In this document: positions 53,851 through 64,000 of the stretch, in pieces
Position numbering within the stretch: the first letter of the stretch is position 1
Layout: each line of letters begins with the position of its first letter
Assembly: GCF_004217215.1 (NCBI RefSeq)
Contig: NZ_SHKP01000006.1
Coordinates: 62,001-126,000 of the forward strand
DNA from: Rivibacter subsaxonicus
Lineage (GTDB): Bacteria > Pseudomonadota > Gammaproteobacteria > Burkholderiales > Burkholderiaceae_C
DNA length: 64,000 nt
Direction of reading: 5' to 3'
Made by a program: the position numbers and the translations under genes
Notes under the pieces: generated by a model
Databases searched by the model: none
What the model was told of the DNA's origin: nothing
The model's input: only the letters and a program-made list of their open reading frames with translations

Positions 53851-54698
53851 CAGCCTTGCGGCGCCCGCACTACGCTGACCGGCGGCAGCGGCGAGCCGGC
53901 GTTGGGTGCGCCGACGGCCGGCGCGGCCACCGGTGGTGTCAGCGGGTATTCGCTCGTCTCGCCATGCCAGGTGGGCGCCGGCAGCGAATCGAAGACCTCG
54001 CGCAGGCGCCGGCCCCAGGAGGCGCGGATCATGCGGAAGTAGGCGTTGCTCTCGTCGATCTGCACGACGCGATCGACCTTGAGCGTGCCGGCCTCGTAGA
54101 CCAGCAGGTCCAGCGGCAGGCCGACGCTGATGTTGGACTTGAGCGTCGAATCCATCGACACCAGCGCGCACTTGGCGGCCTCGTCGAGCGGCGTGTCGGG
54201 CGTGACCACGCGGTCGATCACCGGCTTGCCGTACTTGCTCTCGCCGATCTGGAAGTAGCAGACGCCGTCGACCCCGGCCTCGACGAAGTTGCCGGCCGCG
54301 TAGACATGGAACAGCCGCATCGGCTCGGCGCCGATCTGGCCGCCGATCACGAAGTTGCCGTTGAACTCGATGCCATGGTCCTTGAGCGCGGCGGCATCGC
54401 GCGCGTGCACGGTGCGCACCGCGGCACCGACGATGCGCGCCACCTCGAACATCGAGCTCGCGCTCCAGATCGAGACCGGCCCGCCATCGCTCTCGATGGT
54501 CTGGGTCGCCAGCAACTGCTTGACCGACTGCGTGATCGCCAGGTTGCCGGCCGTCAGCAGCACCAGCACGCGGTCGCCGGCCTTCTCGTAGACCGTCATC
54601 TTGCGGAAGGTCGAGATCTGGTCGAGCCCGGCGTTGGTGCGCGAGTCTGAGAGGAAGACGAGGCCGGCGTTGAGCCGCATCGCGACGCAATAGGTCAT
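53850..54698 (-). CDS. Anbu, proteasome-like peptidase
   Basis: The 282-residue protein is of the Anbu family (bacterial relatives of proteasome beta subunit and HslV). MTYCVAMRLNAGLVFLSDSRTNAG is split as usual: Thr2 is the candidate N-terminal nucleophile after Met removal, Asp/Arg of SDSRTNAG follows and LTAGNLAITQSV contains the conserved Gly region. The ~50-residue Pro-rich tail (PLTPPVAAPAVGAP) is beyond the fold. Anbu usually lies with an alpha-E protein, transglutaminase-like and ATP-grasp genes, none of which is here. Its substrate is unknown. Confidence 0.88.
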   Translation of the reverse strand: MTYCVAMRLNAGLVFLSDSRTNAGLDQISTFRKMTVYEKAGDRVLVLLTAGNLAITQSVKQLLATQTIESDGGPVSIWSASSMFEVARIVGAAVRTVHARDAAALKDHGIEFNGNFVIGGQIGAEPMRLFHVYAAGNFVEAGVDGVCYFQIGESKYGKPVIDRVVTPDTPLDEAAKCALVSMDSTLKSNISVGLPLDLLVYEAGTLKVDRVVQIDESNAYFRMIRASWGRRLREVFDSLPAPTWHGETSEYPLTPPVAAPAVGAPNAGSPLPPVSVVRAPQG

Positions 54699-54732
54699 GA
54701 AGGGAAAGCGCGATCAGTTGCGGGTGGCCAAA

Positions 54733-54999
54733 GGGTCTATCGACACATGAATCGCCCCTGCGCCGGGCCTGCAAGGGGTGCAGCGCTAGGCGCAGGCCGC
54801 GGGTCGGGGTGGGTCCCCCGACCAAGGGCTGCAACGACGCGGGGCACCCCTTGCAGGCCCGGCCCTTCGGGTGGCACCCCAGAGCGGGCGCACTCGTTGT
54901 TGCCAATGCTCGCCGGGTGTCCAACCCGGCTCCGCTTGGCGCCTAGATTGCGCCCGCTCTGGGGTGCCACGCAGGGGTGATTCATGTATCGATAGACCC
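54733..54999. repeat. Structured element, type I copy B
   Basis: The 267-bp element has 29-bp terminal inverted repeats (54733-54761 and 54971-54999, 27 of 29 complementary, outermost GGGTCTATCGA). Arm 1: 54763-54781 pairs exactly with 54844-54862, with inner hairpin GGTCGGGG/CCCCGACC (54802-54823). Arm 2: 54871-54892 pairs exactly with 54949-54970, with inner hairpin GCCGGGT-GTCCA-ACCCGGC (54912-54930). Motifs AGGCGCAGGCCGC (54788), CTGCAACG (54829), TCGTTG (54894), TGCTCG (54907) and CGCCTAG (54940) match copy A at 43830-44100. The right end overlaps the last codons of mutS. Confidence 0.85.
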
Positions 55000-57624
55000 T
55001 AGGACCTTCAGACGATACAACGCCTCGAGCGCCTCGCGCGGGCTCAGCGCGTCCGGATCGATCGCCGCCAGCGCCGCCGTGACCGGGTTCTCGCTCGGCA
55101 GCGAAGGCGCCGGCTCGGGCGGTGCCGCGAACAGGTCGATCTGGGCCTCGCGCTCGCGTTGCTGGGTCTCCAGCGCCTCGAGCGTGGCCCGGGCCTGCCG
55201 CAACACTGCTGCCGGCATGCCGGCCAGGCGCGCGACCTGCACGCCGTAGCTGCGGCTGGCCGGGCCGGGTTGGATCTCGTGCAGGAAGACGATGTCGTCT
55301 CCGCCGCTGCCATGCGACTCGACCGCGCTGACATGCACGTTGATCGCGCGCTCGTGCTTCTCGGGAAAGGCGGTCAGCTCGAAGTAGTGGGTCGCGAACA
55401 GCGTGAAGGCACGGCTCCTGTCGTGCAGATGGGTCGCGATGCTGCCGGCCAGCGCGAGGCCGTCGAAGGTCGAGGTGCCACGGCCGATCTCGTCCATCAG
55501 CACCAGCGAGTGCTCGCCGGCGCCATGCAGGATCGCGGCGGCCTCGGTCATCTCGAGCATGAAGGTCGACTGCGCGTTGGCCAGGTCGTCGGCGGCGCCG
55601 ATGCGGGTGTGGATCGCGTCGATCGGCCCGAGCCGGCAACTCGCCGCCGGAACGAACGAGCCCATCGAGGCCAGCAGCACCGCCAGCGCCACCTGGCGCA
55701 TGAAGGTGCTCTTGCCGCCCATGTTGGGGCCGGTGATGACGAGCATCCGCGTCTTGGCGTCGAGGCTGCAGTCGTTGGCCATGAAGGGGCCGGCACCGGT
55801 TTCCGCCAGGCGCGCCTCGACCACCGGGTGGCGGCCGCGCTCGATCTCGATGCAGGGCTGGCTGACGAACTCGGGCCGGCACCAGGCCAGTGTCGCGGCG
55901 CGCTCGGCCAGTGCCGCCAGCACGTCGATCTGGGCCAGCGCCCGCGCCAGCGCCGACAGCGTCGGCACATGCGGCTGCAGCGCGTCGAGCAGCTGCTCGA
56001 ACAGCCACTTCTCGCGCGCCAGCGCGCGGTCCTGCGCCGACAGCGCCTTGTCCTCGAAGGCCTTGAGCTCGGGCGTGATGAAGCGCTCGGCGTTCTTCAG
56101 CGTCTGGCGGCGCTGGTAGTCGGCCGGCACCTTGGCCGCCTGGCCGGCGGTGACCTCGATGTAGAAGCCGTGCACCTTGTTGTATTGCACGCGCAGGTTG
56201 GCGATGCCGCTGCGGGCGCGCTCGCGCGCTTCGAGATCGAGCAGGAATGCGTCGCAGTTGTTCTGGATCGCACGCAGCTCGTCGAGCTCGGCATCGAAGC
56301 CGGTGGCGATGACGCCGCCGTCGCGCAGCATCACGGCCGGTTCGTCGGCGACGGCGCGCGTGAGCAGCGCCTCGATCTCGATCGGCGGGGTAAGCGCGTC
56401 ATGCAGCGAGTCGAGCAGCGTCGCACTGCCGGGGCCGGGCAACGTGGAGCGCAGCGCCGGCAGTGCCTGCAGCGTGCTGCGCAGTCCGGCCAGTTCGCGC
56501 GGGCGCACCTGGCGCAGCGCCACCCGCGAGCTGCTGCGCTCGATGTCGCTGACGCCGCGCAGCGCGTTGCGGATCGCATCGAAGCCGCTGTCCTGTAGCA
56601 CCTCGATCGCGTCGTGGCGGGCGCGCGCGGCGGCGCGATCTCGCAGTGGATGGGTGAGCCAGTGGCGCAGCGCACGGCTGCCCATGCCGGTCTGGCAGCT
56701 GTCGAGCAGCGAGAGCAGGGTGGGCGAGCTCTCGCCGCGCAGCGTCTGCGTCAACTCGAGGTTGCGCAGCGTCGATGGCGGCAGATCGATCAGCTCGCTG
56801 GCGCGCGCCACTTCGAGCCGGTCGGCATGCGGCGTACCGCCGCCCTGGGTGTGTTCGGCATAGCTCAGCAGTGCCGCCGCCGCTCCCTGCGCGACCGCCA
56901 GCTCCTGCGCGTTGAAGCCTTGCAGGTTCTGCACGCCGAGCTGTGCGCAGAGCTTGCGCAGGCCTAAAGCGGCGTCGAAGGACCAGGCCGGCCGGCGAGT
57001 GGGCGCGACGCCCTGCGCCGCGATCGCCGACTGCGCCAGCGGCGACAGATCCGACTCGGCGCTGACCAGCAACTCGGCCGGATTCAGCCGAGATAACCAG
57101 CCGGCCAGTTCGCGCTCGCCGCATTCGGTGATGCCGAGCCGGCCGCTGGCCAGGCCGAGCCAGGCCAGGCCCAGCGTTGAGCGCTGGCGGTGCAATGCGA
57201 CCAGCAGCGTCTCGCGCCGTTCGTCGAGCAGTTCGCTGTCGGTCACGGTGCCGGGCGTGACCACGCGCACCACCTTGCGCTCGACCGGCCCCTTGGCGGT
57301 GGCGACGTCGCCGACCTGCTCGGCGATCGCGACCGACTCGCCCAGGCGGATCAGCTTGCCGAGGTAGTTCTCGAGCGCCTGCACCGGCACACCGGCCATC
57401 GGGATCGGCTCGCCGCCGCTGTTGCCGCGCGCGGTCAGCGTGATGTCGAGCAGGCGATTGGCGCGCCGCGCGTCGTCGAAGAAGACCTCGTAGAAGTCGC
57501 CCATCCGGAACAGCAGCAGCGTGTCCGGATGTTCGGCCTTGAGCCGCAGGTATTGCTGCATCACCGGCGTGTGGCCGGCGAACTCGGTTGCGGCGCCCGC
57601 GGGCGCACTCGGCACGGCCGCCAT
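54982..57624 (-). CDS. mutS: DNA mismatch repair protein MutS
   Basis: MutS (880 aa) recognises mismatches. The N-terminal domain has [20 protein letters not shown] and the mismatch-contact [14 protein letters not shown] (Phe and Glu). The ATPase has Walker [15 protein letters not shown] near residue 630, Walker [17 protein letters not shown] and ATHYFELT. The last codons (GSIDT and stop) lie inside the terminal repeat of element B, so the insertion redefined the C-terminus after ALYRLKVL, where natural homologues also end soon. Function should be intact. Confidence 0.96.
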   Translation of the reverse strand: MAAVPSAPAGAATEFAGHTPVMQQYLRLKAEHPDTLLLFRMGDFYEVFFDDARRANRLLDITLTARGNSGGEPIPMAGVPVQALENYLGKLIRLGESVAIAEQVGDVATAKGPVERKVVRVVTPGTVTDSELLDERRETLLVALHRQRSTLGLAWLGLASGRLGITECGERELAGWLSRLNPAELLVSAESDLSPLAQSAIAAQGVAPTRRPAWSFDAALGLRKLCAQLGVQNLQGFNAQELAVAQGAAAALLSYAEHTQGGGTPHADRLEVARASELIDLPPSTLRNLELTQTLRGESSPTLLSLLDSCQTGMGSRALRHWLTHPLRDRAAARARHDAIEVLQDSGFDAIRNALRGVSDIERSSSRVALRQVRPRELAGLRSTLQALPALRSTLPGPGSATLLDSLHDALTPPIEIEALLTRAVADEPAVMLRDGGVIATGFDAELDELRAIQNNCDAFLLDLEARERARSGIANLRVQYNKVHGFYIEVTAGQAAKVPADYQRRQTLKNAERFITPELKAFEDKALSAQDRALAREKWLFEQLLDALQPHVPTLSALARALAQIDVLAALAERAATLAWCRPEFVSQPCIEIERGRHPVVEARLAETGAGPFMANDCSLDAKTRMLVITGPNMGGKSTFMRQVALAVLLASMGSFVPAASCRLGPIDAIHTRIGAADDLANAQSTFMLEMTEAAAILHGAGEHSLVLMDEIGRGTSTFDGLALAGSIATHLHDRSRAFTLFATHYFELTAFPEKHERAINVHVSAVESHGSGGDDIVFLHEIQPGPASRSYGVQVARLAGMPAAVLRQARATLEALETQQREREAQIDLFAAPPEPAPSLPSENPVTAALAAIDPDALSPREALEALYRLKVLGSIDT

Positions 57625-57638
57625 GCTGACGCCGGCCC

Positions 57639-58640
57639 TCAGGACAGCGCGTTGCCGTCGGTCTTGCGGATGCGCAGCGGCGCCTTCCTGGCCGCCGGCT
57701 TGGGCGTGATCGCCAGGGCCGGCGCTTCCTCGATGCCAGCGCCGAGCGTGGCCGTGAACGCAGCCTCGGGCGTGATGGCGGCTTCGGCCGAGGCGCCACC
57801 GGTGTCAGCCGGCTTGCTCTCGTCCTCTTCCTTGATCACCTTGCTGTAGGGCGCGAGGATGCCGACCAGTTGGGCGTACACCTTCGGGTTGCCCGCCACC
57901 AGCTCGCGCTGGTGCAGGTAGTCGGACTCGCCGGTGAAGTTGCCGACCAGGCCACCGGCCTCGGTGATGATCAGCGAACCCGCCGCGCAGTCCCAGGGCT
58001 GCAGGCCGGTCTCGAAGAAGCCGTCGTACCAGCCGGCCGCGACATAGCAGAGGTCGAGCGAGGCCGCGCCCGGGCGGCGCAGGCCGGCACAGGCGGTGCT
58101 GACCTCCTCGAACATCTTCATGTAGCGCTTGAAGTTGTCGCCCTTGCGGAACGGGAAGCCGGTACCGACCAGCGACTCGAGCAGGCGGGTGCGCTTGGAG
58201 ACGCGGATGCGGCGATCGTTGAGGAAGGCGCCGCGGCCCTTGGAGGCGAAGAACAGGTCGTTGCGGCTGGGGTCGAAGACCACCGCCTGTTGCACCTGGC
58301 CGCGGTAGGCCAGCGCGATCGAGACCGCGTAGACCGGGAAGCCGTGGATGAAGTTGGTGGTGCCGTCGAGCGGATCGATGATCCAGACGTAGTCGCTGTC
58401 GCGCGCGCCATGCTCGCGGCCCGACTCCTCGGCCAGGATGCCGTGGCCGGGATAGGCCTCGAGCAGGGTTTCGATGACCGCCTGCTCGGCTGCATGGTCG
58501 ATCTCGGTCACAAAGTCGTTGTGCGACTTGGCGGTGACCTGGACCCGCTCGATGTCGAGTGCCGCCCGGTTGATGAGCGCGCCGGCTGCGCGGGCCGCCT
58601 TGATGGCGACGTTGAGCATGGGATGCAGGGACTGCGACAT
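57639..58640 (-). CDS. suhB: Inositol monophosphatase family protein (SuhB)
   Basis: The 334-residue protein belongs to the Mg-dependent inositol monophosphatase family. The metal-binding motifs are [17 protein letters not shown] and [18 protein letters not shown], with EESG before them. SuhB also acts with the Nus factors in rRNA antitermination in E. coli. A ~70-residue Ala/Pro-rich tail after [16 protein letters not shown] is longer than E. coli SuhB (267 aa) and probably disordered. ATG at 58640 fits the family start. It is 14 bp upstream of mutS. Confidence 0.9.
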   Translation of the reverse strand: MSQSLHPMLNVAIKAARAAGALINRAALDIERVQVTAKSHNDFVTEIDHAAEQAVIETLLEAYPGHGILAEESGREHGARDSDYVWIIDPLDGTTNFIHGFPVYAVSIALAYRGQVQQAVVFDPSRNDLFFASKGRGAFLNDRRIRVSKRTRLLESLVGTGFPFRKGDNFKRYMKMFEEVSTACAGLRRPGAASLDLCYVAAGWYDGFFETGLQPWDCAAGSLIITEAGGLVGNFTGESDYLHQRELVAGNPKVYAQLVGILAPYSKVIKEEDESKPADTGGASAEAAITPEAAFTATLGAGIEEAPALAITPKPAARKAPLRIRKTDGNALS

Positions 58641-58813
58641 GGCGAGACGGCTCGGTCGATAGAGGGGAAGGGCGGCTGGCGGGGACAAAGAGCAAGCGGC
58701 CCGAGGTGGCCGCTGTCGAGCTGTCCGGTGCGGCGCAAATGATCGCGCAAACGGGCCACCTCGATAATCGCGATTCTACCTGCCCGCCCGGGCAAACCCT
58801 AGGCTACGCACTC

Positions 58814-59536
58814 GTGTCGGACCGCACCCGTTTCATCCTCGTCGGCACCAGCCATCCGGGCAACGTCGGCTCGGCCGCGCGGGCGATGAAGGTGATGGGC
58901 TTTTCCGATCTGGTGTTGGTGCGGCCGCGCTTTCCCGACGTGCTGGTGCAGGAGGAAACCGTCGCACTGGCCAGCGGCGCGGCCGACATCCTGGTGCGGG
59001 CGAGGGTGGTGGAGACGCTGGCCGAGGCGCTGGAGGGCGTGCACATCGCCTGCGCCACCGCGATGACGCCGCGCGACTTCGGCCCACCGACCCACTCGCC
59101 GCGCGACTGGCTGCCGGGCGTGGCGGCTGGCGAGGCCAGCGTCGGCTTCGTGTTCGGCTCCGAGCGCTACGGTCTCGCCAACGAGGACGTCTACCGCTGC
59201 CATGCGGTGCTCAGCATTCCGACCGCGCCCGACTACGGCTCGCTGAACCTCGCGCAGGCGATCCAGCTCGTCGCGTGGGAATGGCGGCAGGCACTCGGTG
59301 GTTTTGACGTGACCGAACGCAGGTCCGAGCCGCAACTCGCCGACGGCGCCGCGGTGCAGGGCCTGCTCGAGCACTGGCGGCACGGGCTCGAGCACATCGG
59401 CTACCTCGACCCGGCCGCGCCGAAGAAGCTCATGCCGCGCCTGAACCAGCTCTTCAATCGTGCCGGGCTGACGCAGGAGGAAGTGCACCTGCTGCGCGGC
59501 ATCGCCAAGGCGATGCTGGAGACATCGGCGAAATGA
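58814..59536 (+). CDS. trmJ: tRNA (cytidine/uridine-2'-O-)-methyltransferase TrmJ
   Basis: The 240-residue protein is a SpoU-family methyltransferase: FILVGTSHPGNVGSAARAMK is motif 1, GFVFGSERYGLANEDVYRCH motif 2, and PDYGSLNLAQAIQLVAWE motif 3, the TrmJ/TrMet(Xm32) pattern for 2'-O-methylation of tRNA position 32. The start is taken as GTG at 58814, where homology begins; no strong ribosome binding site is visible, and the frame is open further upstream, so it could differ. It overlaps the PrpF-like gene by 4 bp. Confidence 0.9.
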   Translation: MSDRTRFILVGTSHPGNVGSAARAMKVMGFSDLVLVRPRFPDVLVQEETVALASGAADILVRARVVETLAEALEGVHIACATAMTPRDFGPPTHSPRDWLPGVAAGEASVGFVFGSERYGLANEDVYRCHAVLSIPTAPDYGSLNLAQAIQLVAWEWRQALGGFDVTERRSEPQLADGAAVQGLLEHWRHGLEHIGYLDPAAPKKLMPRLNQLFNRAGLTQEEVHLLRGIAKAMLETSAK

Positions 59537-60642
59537 AAAGAGGACTCGACGCCGTCTGGATGCGCGGCGGTACCAGCAAGGGCCTGTTCCTGCGCGCCGA
59601 AGACGTGCGCGCGGTCGCCGGCGACGATCCGCAGGCACGCGACGCGCTGCTGGCACGCCTGCTCGGCAGCCCCGACCCCTACGGCCGCCAGACCGACGGC
59701 GTGGGCGGCGCCACCTCGAGCACCAGCAAGGTGGTGCTGCTGTCGCGCTCGACGCGCGGCGACGCCGACATCGACTACTGGTTCGGCCAGGTCGACATCG
59801 CCGGCGGCCGCATCGACGCCAGCGGCAACTGCGGCAACCTGAGCGCCGCGGTCGGTCCGGCGGCGCTGTGGCTCGGCCTGGCGCAACCCGGCGGCTCGAC
59901 GACGACGCTGCGCCTGTGGCAACTCAATCTGCAGCAGCGCATCGACGCCCGCTTCGCGCTCGACGCCGATGGCCGTCCCGAGGAGCGCGGTGCCTTCGCC
60001 GAGGACGGCGTGCCGTTCGCCAGCGTCGAGATCGGCCTGCGCTACTTCGAGCCGCAGGGCGGCCTGCCGTTGCTGCCGAGCGGGCGCGTGCTCGATCGCC
60101 TCGCGCTGCCCGACGGCACGACGATCGAGGCCACGCTGCTGACCGCCGGCAATCCGAGCGTGATCGTGCGTGCCGTCGACCTCGGCCTGGACGCAAGCGA
60201 GGCCGCGCCGCGCATCGACGCCGACGCCGAGCTGCTGGCCCGGCTCGAAGCGATCCGCGCCGCCGGTGCGGTGGCGATGGGGCTGGCGACCAGCGCCGAA
60301 CAGGCCACGCGCGATCGCCCGGCCACGCCCAAGATCGCCTGGGTCGGCCGCGGCGCCGACGGCGAGCTGTCCGCGCGCATCCTGTCGATGGGTCGCCTGC
60401 ACCACGCCTTCACCGGCACCGGGGCGATCGCGCTGGCGGTGGCGGCGCGGCTGCCGGGCTCGGTGGTGCACGAGATCGTCGGCGACGGCGCCGGCGAGTT
60501 GCGCTTCGCCCACGCCAGCGGCCGCATGGCCCTCGGCGCCGAGCTCGCGCAGCGCGACGGCCGCTGGATCATGGTCGCCAGCGAGGTGCGGCGCAGCGCG
60601 CGCCGGCTGATGCAGGGTTGGCTGCCGCTGACACCGCGTTGA
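59533..60642 (+). CDS. PrpF-family isomerase (2-methylaconitate or oxalomesaconate type)
   Basis: The 369-residue protein has the PrpF/GalD signature: AVWMRGGTSKGLFLRAEDV at the start, DGVGGATSSTSKVVLLS, ASGNCGNLSAAVGPAAL with a catalytic cysteine, and LHHAFTGTGAIALAVAA. The family isomerises methylaconitate or related tricarboxylates. No prp or gal gene is near, so the substrate is undecided. Overlap with trmJ (ATGA) suggests joint transcription. Confidence 0.82.
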   Translation: MKRGLDAVWMRGGTSKGLFLRAEDVRAVAGDDPQARDALLARLLGSPDPYGRQTDGVGGATSSTSKVVLLSRSTRGDADIDYWFGQVDIAGGRIDASGNCGNLSAAVGPAALWLGLAQPGGSTTTLRLWQLNLQQRIDARFALDADGRPEERGAFAEDGVPFASVEIGLRYFEPQGGLPLLPSGRVLDRLALPDGTTIEATLLTAGNPSVIVRAVDLGLDASEAAPRIDADAELLARLEAIRAAGAVAMGLATSAEQATRDRPATPKIAWVGRGADGELSARILSMGRLHHAFTGTGAIALAVAARLPGSVVHEIVGDGAGELRFAHASGRMALGAELAQRDGRWIMVASEVRRSARRLMQGWLPLTPR

Positions 60643-60719
60643 AACCGCAAGACCGCGACGGCGTCGCGGCCGGGGTGCTGGCTACACTGAAAGCCTGACC
60701 CTGCCTCCGAACGCCTGAA

Positions 60720-61499
60720 ATGTTCACCCGCCTGCGCGAAGACATCGACACCATCCTCGAACGCGACCCCGCCGCGCGCGGCCGTGCCGAGGTGCTGTTC
60801 TGTTACCCGGGCCTGCATGCGCTGCTGATCCACCGTGCCGCGCGCGCCTGCTGGACCTCGGGCTGGCATGGGCTCGGGCGCTTCCTCTCGCACCTGGGGC
60901 GCTTCTTCACCGGCATCGAGATCCACCCCGGCGCGCAGATCGGGCGTCGGGTCTTCATCGACCATGGCATGGGCGTCGTCATCGGCGAGATGGCCGAGGT
61001 GCATGACGACTGCACGATCTACCAGGGCGTCACGCTCGGCGGCACCACGCTGGTCAAGGGCGCCAAGCGGCACCCGACGCTGGAGCGCGGCGTGGTGGTC
61101 GGCGCCAACGCGGCGGTGCTCGGCGGCTTCACGGTCGGCGCCGGCGCGCGCGTGGGCTCCAACGCAGTGGTGACCAAGGCGGTGCCGCCGGGTGCCACCG
61201 CGGTCGGCAACCCGGCCCGCATCATCGAAGCCGAGGGCGAGGCCCAGCGCGAGGCGGCCGCCGCCAAGATGGGCTTTTCGGCCTACGGCGTGACGCAGGG
61301 CGACGACCCGGTGGCGCAGGCGATGAAGGGGCTGATCGATAACGCCTCGGGCCACGAGCACCAGATCGCGTTGCTGTGGCAGGCGATCGAGAAGCTCTCG
61401 ACCCGCACGCGCGAGCTGCCGGCCGCCGATTGCGTGCCCGACGACGCGCAGACCACCGAGAGCTTCGATGCCGAGGGGCTGAATCGGCTGGTGAAGTGA
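60720..61499 (+). CDS. cysE: Serine O-acetyltransferase
   Basis: CysE (259 aa) transfers acetyl from acetyl-CoA to L-serine, the first step of cysteine synthesis. After an N-terminal helical part ([20 protein letters not shown]), the left-handed beta-helix of hexapeptide repeats runs through [20 protein letters not shown] and [19 protein letters not shown], with the catalytic His in IDHGMGV. The C-terminal tail is longer than the compact family form. Cysteine made here feeds the IscS-dependent pathway. Confidence 0.93.
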   Translation: MFTRLREDIDTILERDPAARGRAEVLFCYPGLHALLIHRAARACWTSGWHGLGRFLSHLGRFFTGIEIHPGAQIGRRVFIDHGMGVVIGEMAEVHDDCTIYQGVTLGGTTLVKGAKRHPTLERGVVVGANAAVLGGFTVGAGARVGSNAVVTKAVPPGATAVGNPARIIEAEGEAQREAAAAKMGFSAYGVTQGDDPVAQAMKGLIDNASGHEHQIALLWQAIEKLSTRTRELPAADCVPDDAQTTESFDAEGLNRLVK

Positions 61500-61514
61500 G
61501 CCAGCTTCGGTGCT

Positions 61515-62103
<589 letters not shown>

Positions 62104-62111
<8 letters not shown>

Positions 62112-62742
62112 TGATCTCGTCGTCGCGGTTGTCGCGCTCGTGCGACTGTTCTTCTTCGTCGTTCGATTCCGCCTCGAGCACCGCACGCAACCACTGGAAC
62201 AGCTCGCGATAGGCGCGCTGCTGGCGCTGCGCAAGGCCGGGCGCGGCGTCCGGTTGCACGTCGCGCCGTGCCGCGCGCAGCAGCTGGCGCAACTGCTGCA
62301 CGTCGCTTTGCGGGTACTGGCCGATCCAGCGCGTGATCGCCGAGTCGTTGGCGATGAGGTCGCTGCGCCAGACCTCGACCTGGTGCAGCGCCAGCGCGTT
62401 GCGCGCATGGCCGAGCCGGAACGAGGCCACCGCCTCGCGGATCGGCTGCGGGTCGATGCCGCGCATCAGCTTGCCGAGCAGTTGCAGCTGGCGCCGGCGG
62501 CCCTCGTGGGTCTTGACGCGGTGCGCGTCGGCAATCACCTCGCGCAGGCGGTCGGAGAGATCGAGGTCGTCGACGCGGTTGGCCGGCAGCTCGAGCAGCG
62601 CCTCGCCCAGCTCCTGCAACTCGTGCGACTCGCGCTTGAGCTGGCTCTTGCTCGGGCGGCTGTAGCCGTTCTCGTCGACGCCGTCATCGACTTCGGCGTC
62701 GGGTTCTTGTTCAAGCGGGACGGAAGGGCGGCGCGGGCTCAC
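62104..62742 (-). CDS. darP: DarP (YjgA/DUF615) 50S ribosome assembly protein
   Basis: The 212-residue protein matches DUF615. It has the conserved SRPSKSQLKRESHELQELGE near the N-terminus, GRRRQLQLLGKLMRGIDP, and WRSDLIANDSAITRWIGQYP near the middle. DarP of E. coli assists late 50S assembly. The acidic tail (ESNDEEEQSHERDNRDDE) is typical. It is divergent from pmbA across 40 bp. Confidence 0.9.
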
Positions 62743-62782
62743 GTTCGGGGTTCGGTTCGTATCGGCCCGATATCATAGGTTC

Positions 62783-64000
62783 ATGACCCGTCCGTCCTCC
62801 GGCTTCGCCCATACCCCCGCCCAATTCCAGGAACTGATCGCCGATGCTCTGGCCGTCGCCAGGCGCCTCGGTGCCAGCGACGCCGCCGCCGAAGTCAGCG
62901 AGGGGGCCGGGCTGTCGGTTTCGGTGCGCAAGGGCGAGGTCGAGACGGTCGAGCGCAACCGCGACAAGTCGCTCGGCATCAGCGTCTACCTCGGCCAACG
63001 GCGCGGCAATGCGAGCACCTCCGACTTTTCCAAGGCGGCGATCGAGCAGACCGTGAAGGCGGCCTACGACATCGCCCGCTTCACCGCAGAGGACCCGGCC
63101 GCCGGCCTGCCCGACGAGGCCGACCTCGCCAAGGGCGCCGAGGCCACGCGCGAGCTCGACCTGTTCCACCCCTGGGCCATCGACGCCGATGCCGCGATGC
63201 GCATCGCGCTGCGCTGCGAAGAGGCCGCGCTCTCGCTCGATCGCCGCATCACCAATTCCGAAGGCGCCGGGGTCTCGGCCCAGGCCTCGCATTTCTGGGC
63301 CGGCAGCACGCGCGGCTTCAGCGGCGGCTACGCCAGTTCGCGCCATTCGGTGTCGGTGGCGCCGATCGCCGGCCGCGGCAGGGACATGCAGCGCGACAGC
63401 TGGTACAGCTCGATGCGCTCGGCGGCCGACCTCGCTGCGCCCGAGGCCATCGGCCGCTACGCCGCCGAGCGTGCGCTGGCACGCCTGAAGGCCCGCAAGA
63501 TTGCTACCTGCGAAGTGCCGGTGCTGTTCGAGTCGCCGCTGGCCGCCGGCCTGCTCGGCGCCTACGTGCAGGCCACCAGCGGCGGCGCGCTCTACCGCAA
63601 GGCCAGCTTCCTGCTCGACAGCCTCGGCACCCAGGTGCTGCCGGCCCACATCGACATCCAGGAAGATCCGCACATTCCCAAGGCCAAGGGCAGCGCGCCC
63701 TTCGACGACGAGGGCGTGCGCACCCAGGCGCGCAAGGTGCTCGAGGGTGGCGTCGTACAGAGCTACTTCCTCTCCACCTACTCGGCGCGCAAGCTCGGCC
63801 TGCGCACCACCGGCCATGCCGGCGGCTCGCAGAACCTGGCGCTGACCAGCCGCCAGACGCGACCCGGCGACGATCTCGACGCGATGCTCAAGAAGCTCGG
63901 CCGCGGCCTCTTCGTCACCGAGCTGATGGGCCAGGGCGTGAACTACGTCACCGGCGACTACTCGCGCGGCGCCGCCGGCTACTGGGTCGAGAACGGCGCG
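62783..64000 (+). CDS. pmbA: Metalloprotease PmbA/TldE, truncated by the window edge
   Basis: The frame is open from ATG 62783 to the window end (406 codons). It starts MTRPSSGFAHTPAQFQELIA and matches PmbA/TldE, the partner of TldD in a heterodimeric protease that processes microcin B17 and CcdA-type peptides. Visible parts are VSVRKGEVETVERNRDKSLG, HIDIQEDPHIPKAKGSAPFD, and GLFVTELMGQGVNYVTGDYS near the end. About 50 residues are missing. In Proteobacteria it is commonly next to darP, as here. Confidence 0.93.
   Translation, partial: MTRPSSGFAHTPAQFQELIADALAVARRLGASDAAAEVSEGAGLSVSVRKGEVETVERNRDKSLGISVYLGQRRGNASTSDFSKAAIEQTVKAAYDIARFTAEDPAAGLPDEADLAKGAEATRELDLFHPWAIDADAAMRIALRCEEAALSLDRRITNSEGAGVSAQASHFWAGSTRGFSGGYASSRHSVSVAPIAGRGRDMQRDSWYSSMRSAADLAAPEAIGRYAAERALARLKARKIATCEVPVLFESPLAAGLLGAYVQATSGGALYRKASFLLDSLGTQVLPAHIDIQEDPHIPKAKGSAPFDDEGVRTQARKVLEGGVVQSYFLSTYSARKLGLRTTGHAGGSQNLALTSRQTRPGDDLDAMLKKLGRGLFVTELMGQGVNYVTGDYSRGAAGYWVENGA

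Overview
The window is high-GC, gene-dense bacterial chromosome. It suggests a betaproteobacterium of the order Burkholderiales, probably near the Rubrivivax/Leptothrix/Methylibium group. The evidence is inference from gene content and order: a complete isc operon, lone RsxB next to an intracellular PHA depolymerase, ftsB-eno-kdsA-pyrG order, proteasome-like Anbu, and sulfur-oxidation genes. No plasmid, prophage or CRISPR genes were seen.

Layout. 1-4.4 kb: start of a partial gene, rsxB, PHA depolymerase and a FecR/DUF6600 lipoprotein, all on the minus strand. 4.4-8.4 kb: aromatic/aspartate aminotransferase divergent from uvrB, which is coupled to a low-molecular-weight phosphatase. 8.4-15.3 kb: iscRSUA, an acetyltransferase, hscBA and fdx, then dnaQ and tRNA-Val(CAC). 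15.3-19.4 kb (minus): psd, a DUF1003 protein, a SulP transporter and a spermidine-synthase-like protein. 19.4-22.3 kb: GntR/ABC operon with a palindromic operator. 22.3-25.2 kb: XRE-cupin regulator divergent from kbl-tdh (threonine to glycine). 25.3-31 kb: a sulfur/quinoprotein island (SoxY-SoxZ fusion, PQQ propeller protein, flavocytochrome c subunit, cytochrome c, YeeE/TsuA-like channel). 31-39.7 kb: 2-hydroxyglutarate-oxidase-like enzyme, then TolC, Pcm, RND pump, adaptor and TetR. 39.8-46.2 kb: MacA/MacB-like export genes, an AI-2E-family protein and uppP, separated by repeat elements. 46.6-53 kb (minus): trmB, NadR-like kinase, pnuC, ftsB, eno, kdsA (with a small upstream ORF) and pyrG. 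53-58.6 kb (minus): alpha/beta hydrolase, Anbu, a repeat element, mutS and suhB. 58.8-64 kb: trmJ, PrpF-like isomerase, cysE, mogA, darP and the first 406 codons of pmbA, which runs off the end.

The most unusual material is non-coding. Two ~270-bp elements (43830-44100 and 54733-54999) share short conserved motifs and the same five-helix architecture. The helices themselves have different sequences that stay self-complementary, which points to selection on a folded RNA or single-stranded DNA. The second element supplies the last codons and stop of mutS. A different ~360-bp repeat with long terminal inverted repeats occurs twice (42175-42534 and 46206-46561); one copy separates the ATPase and permease genes of the MacB-like exporter. 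A 37-codon ORF that repeats the first codons of kdsA lies directly upstream of kdsA.
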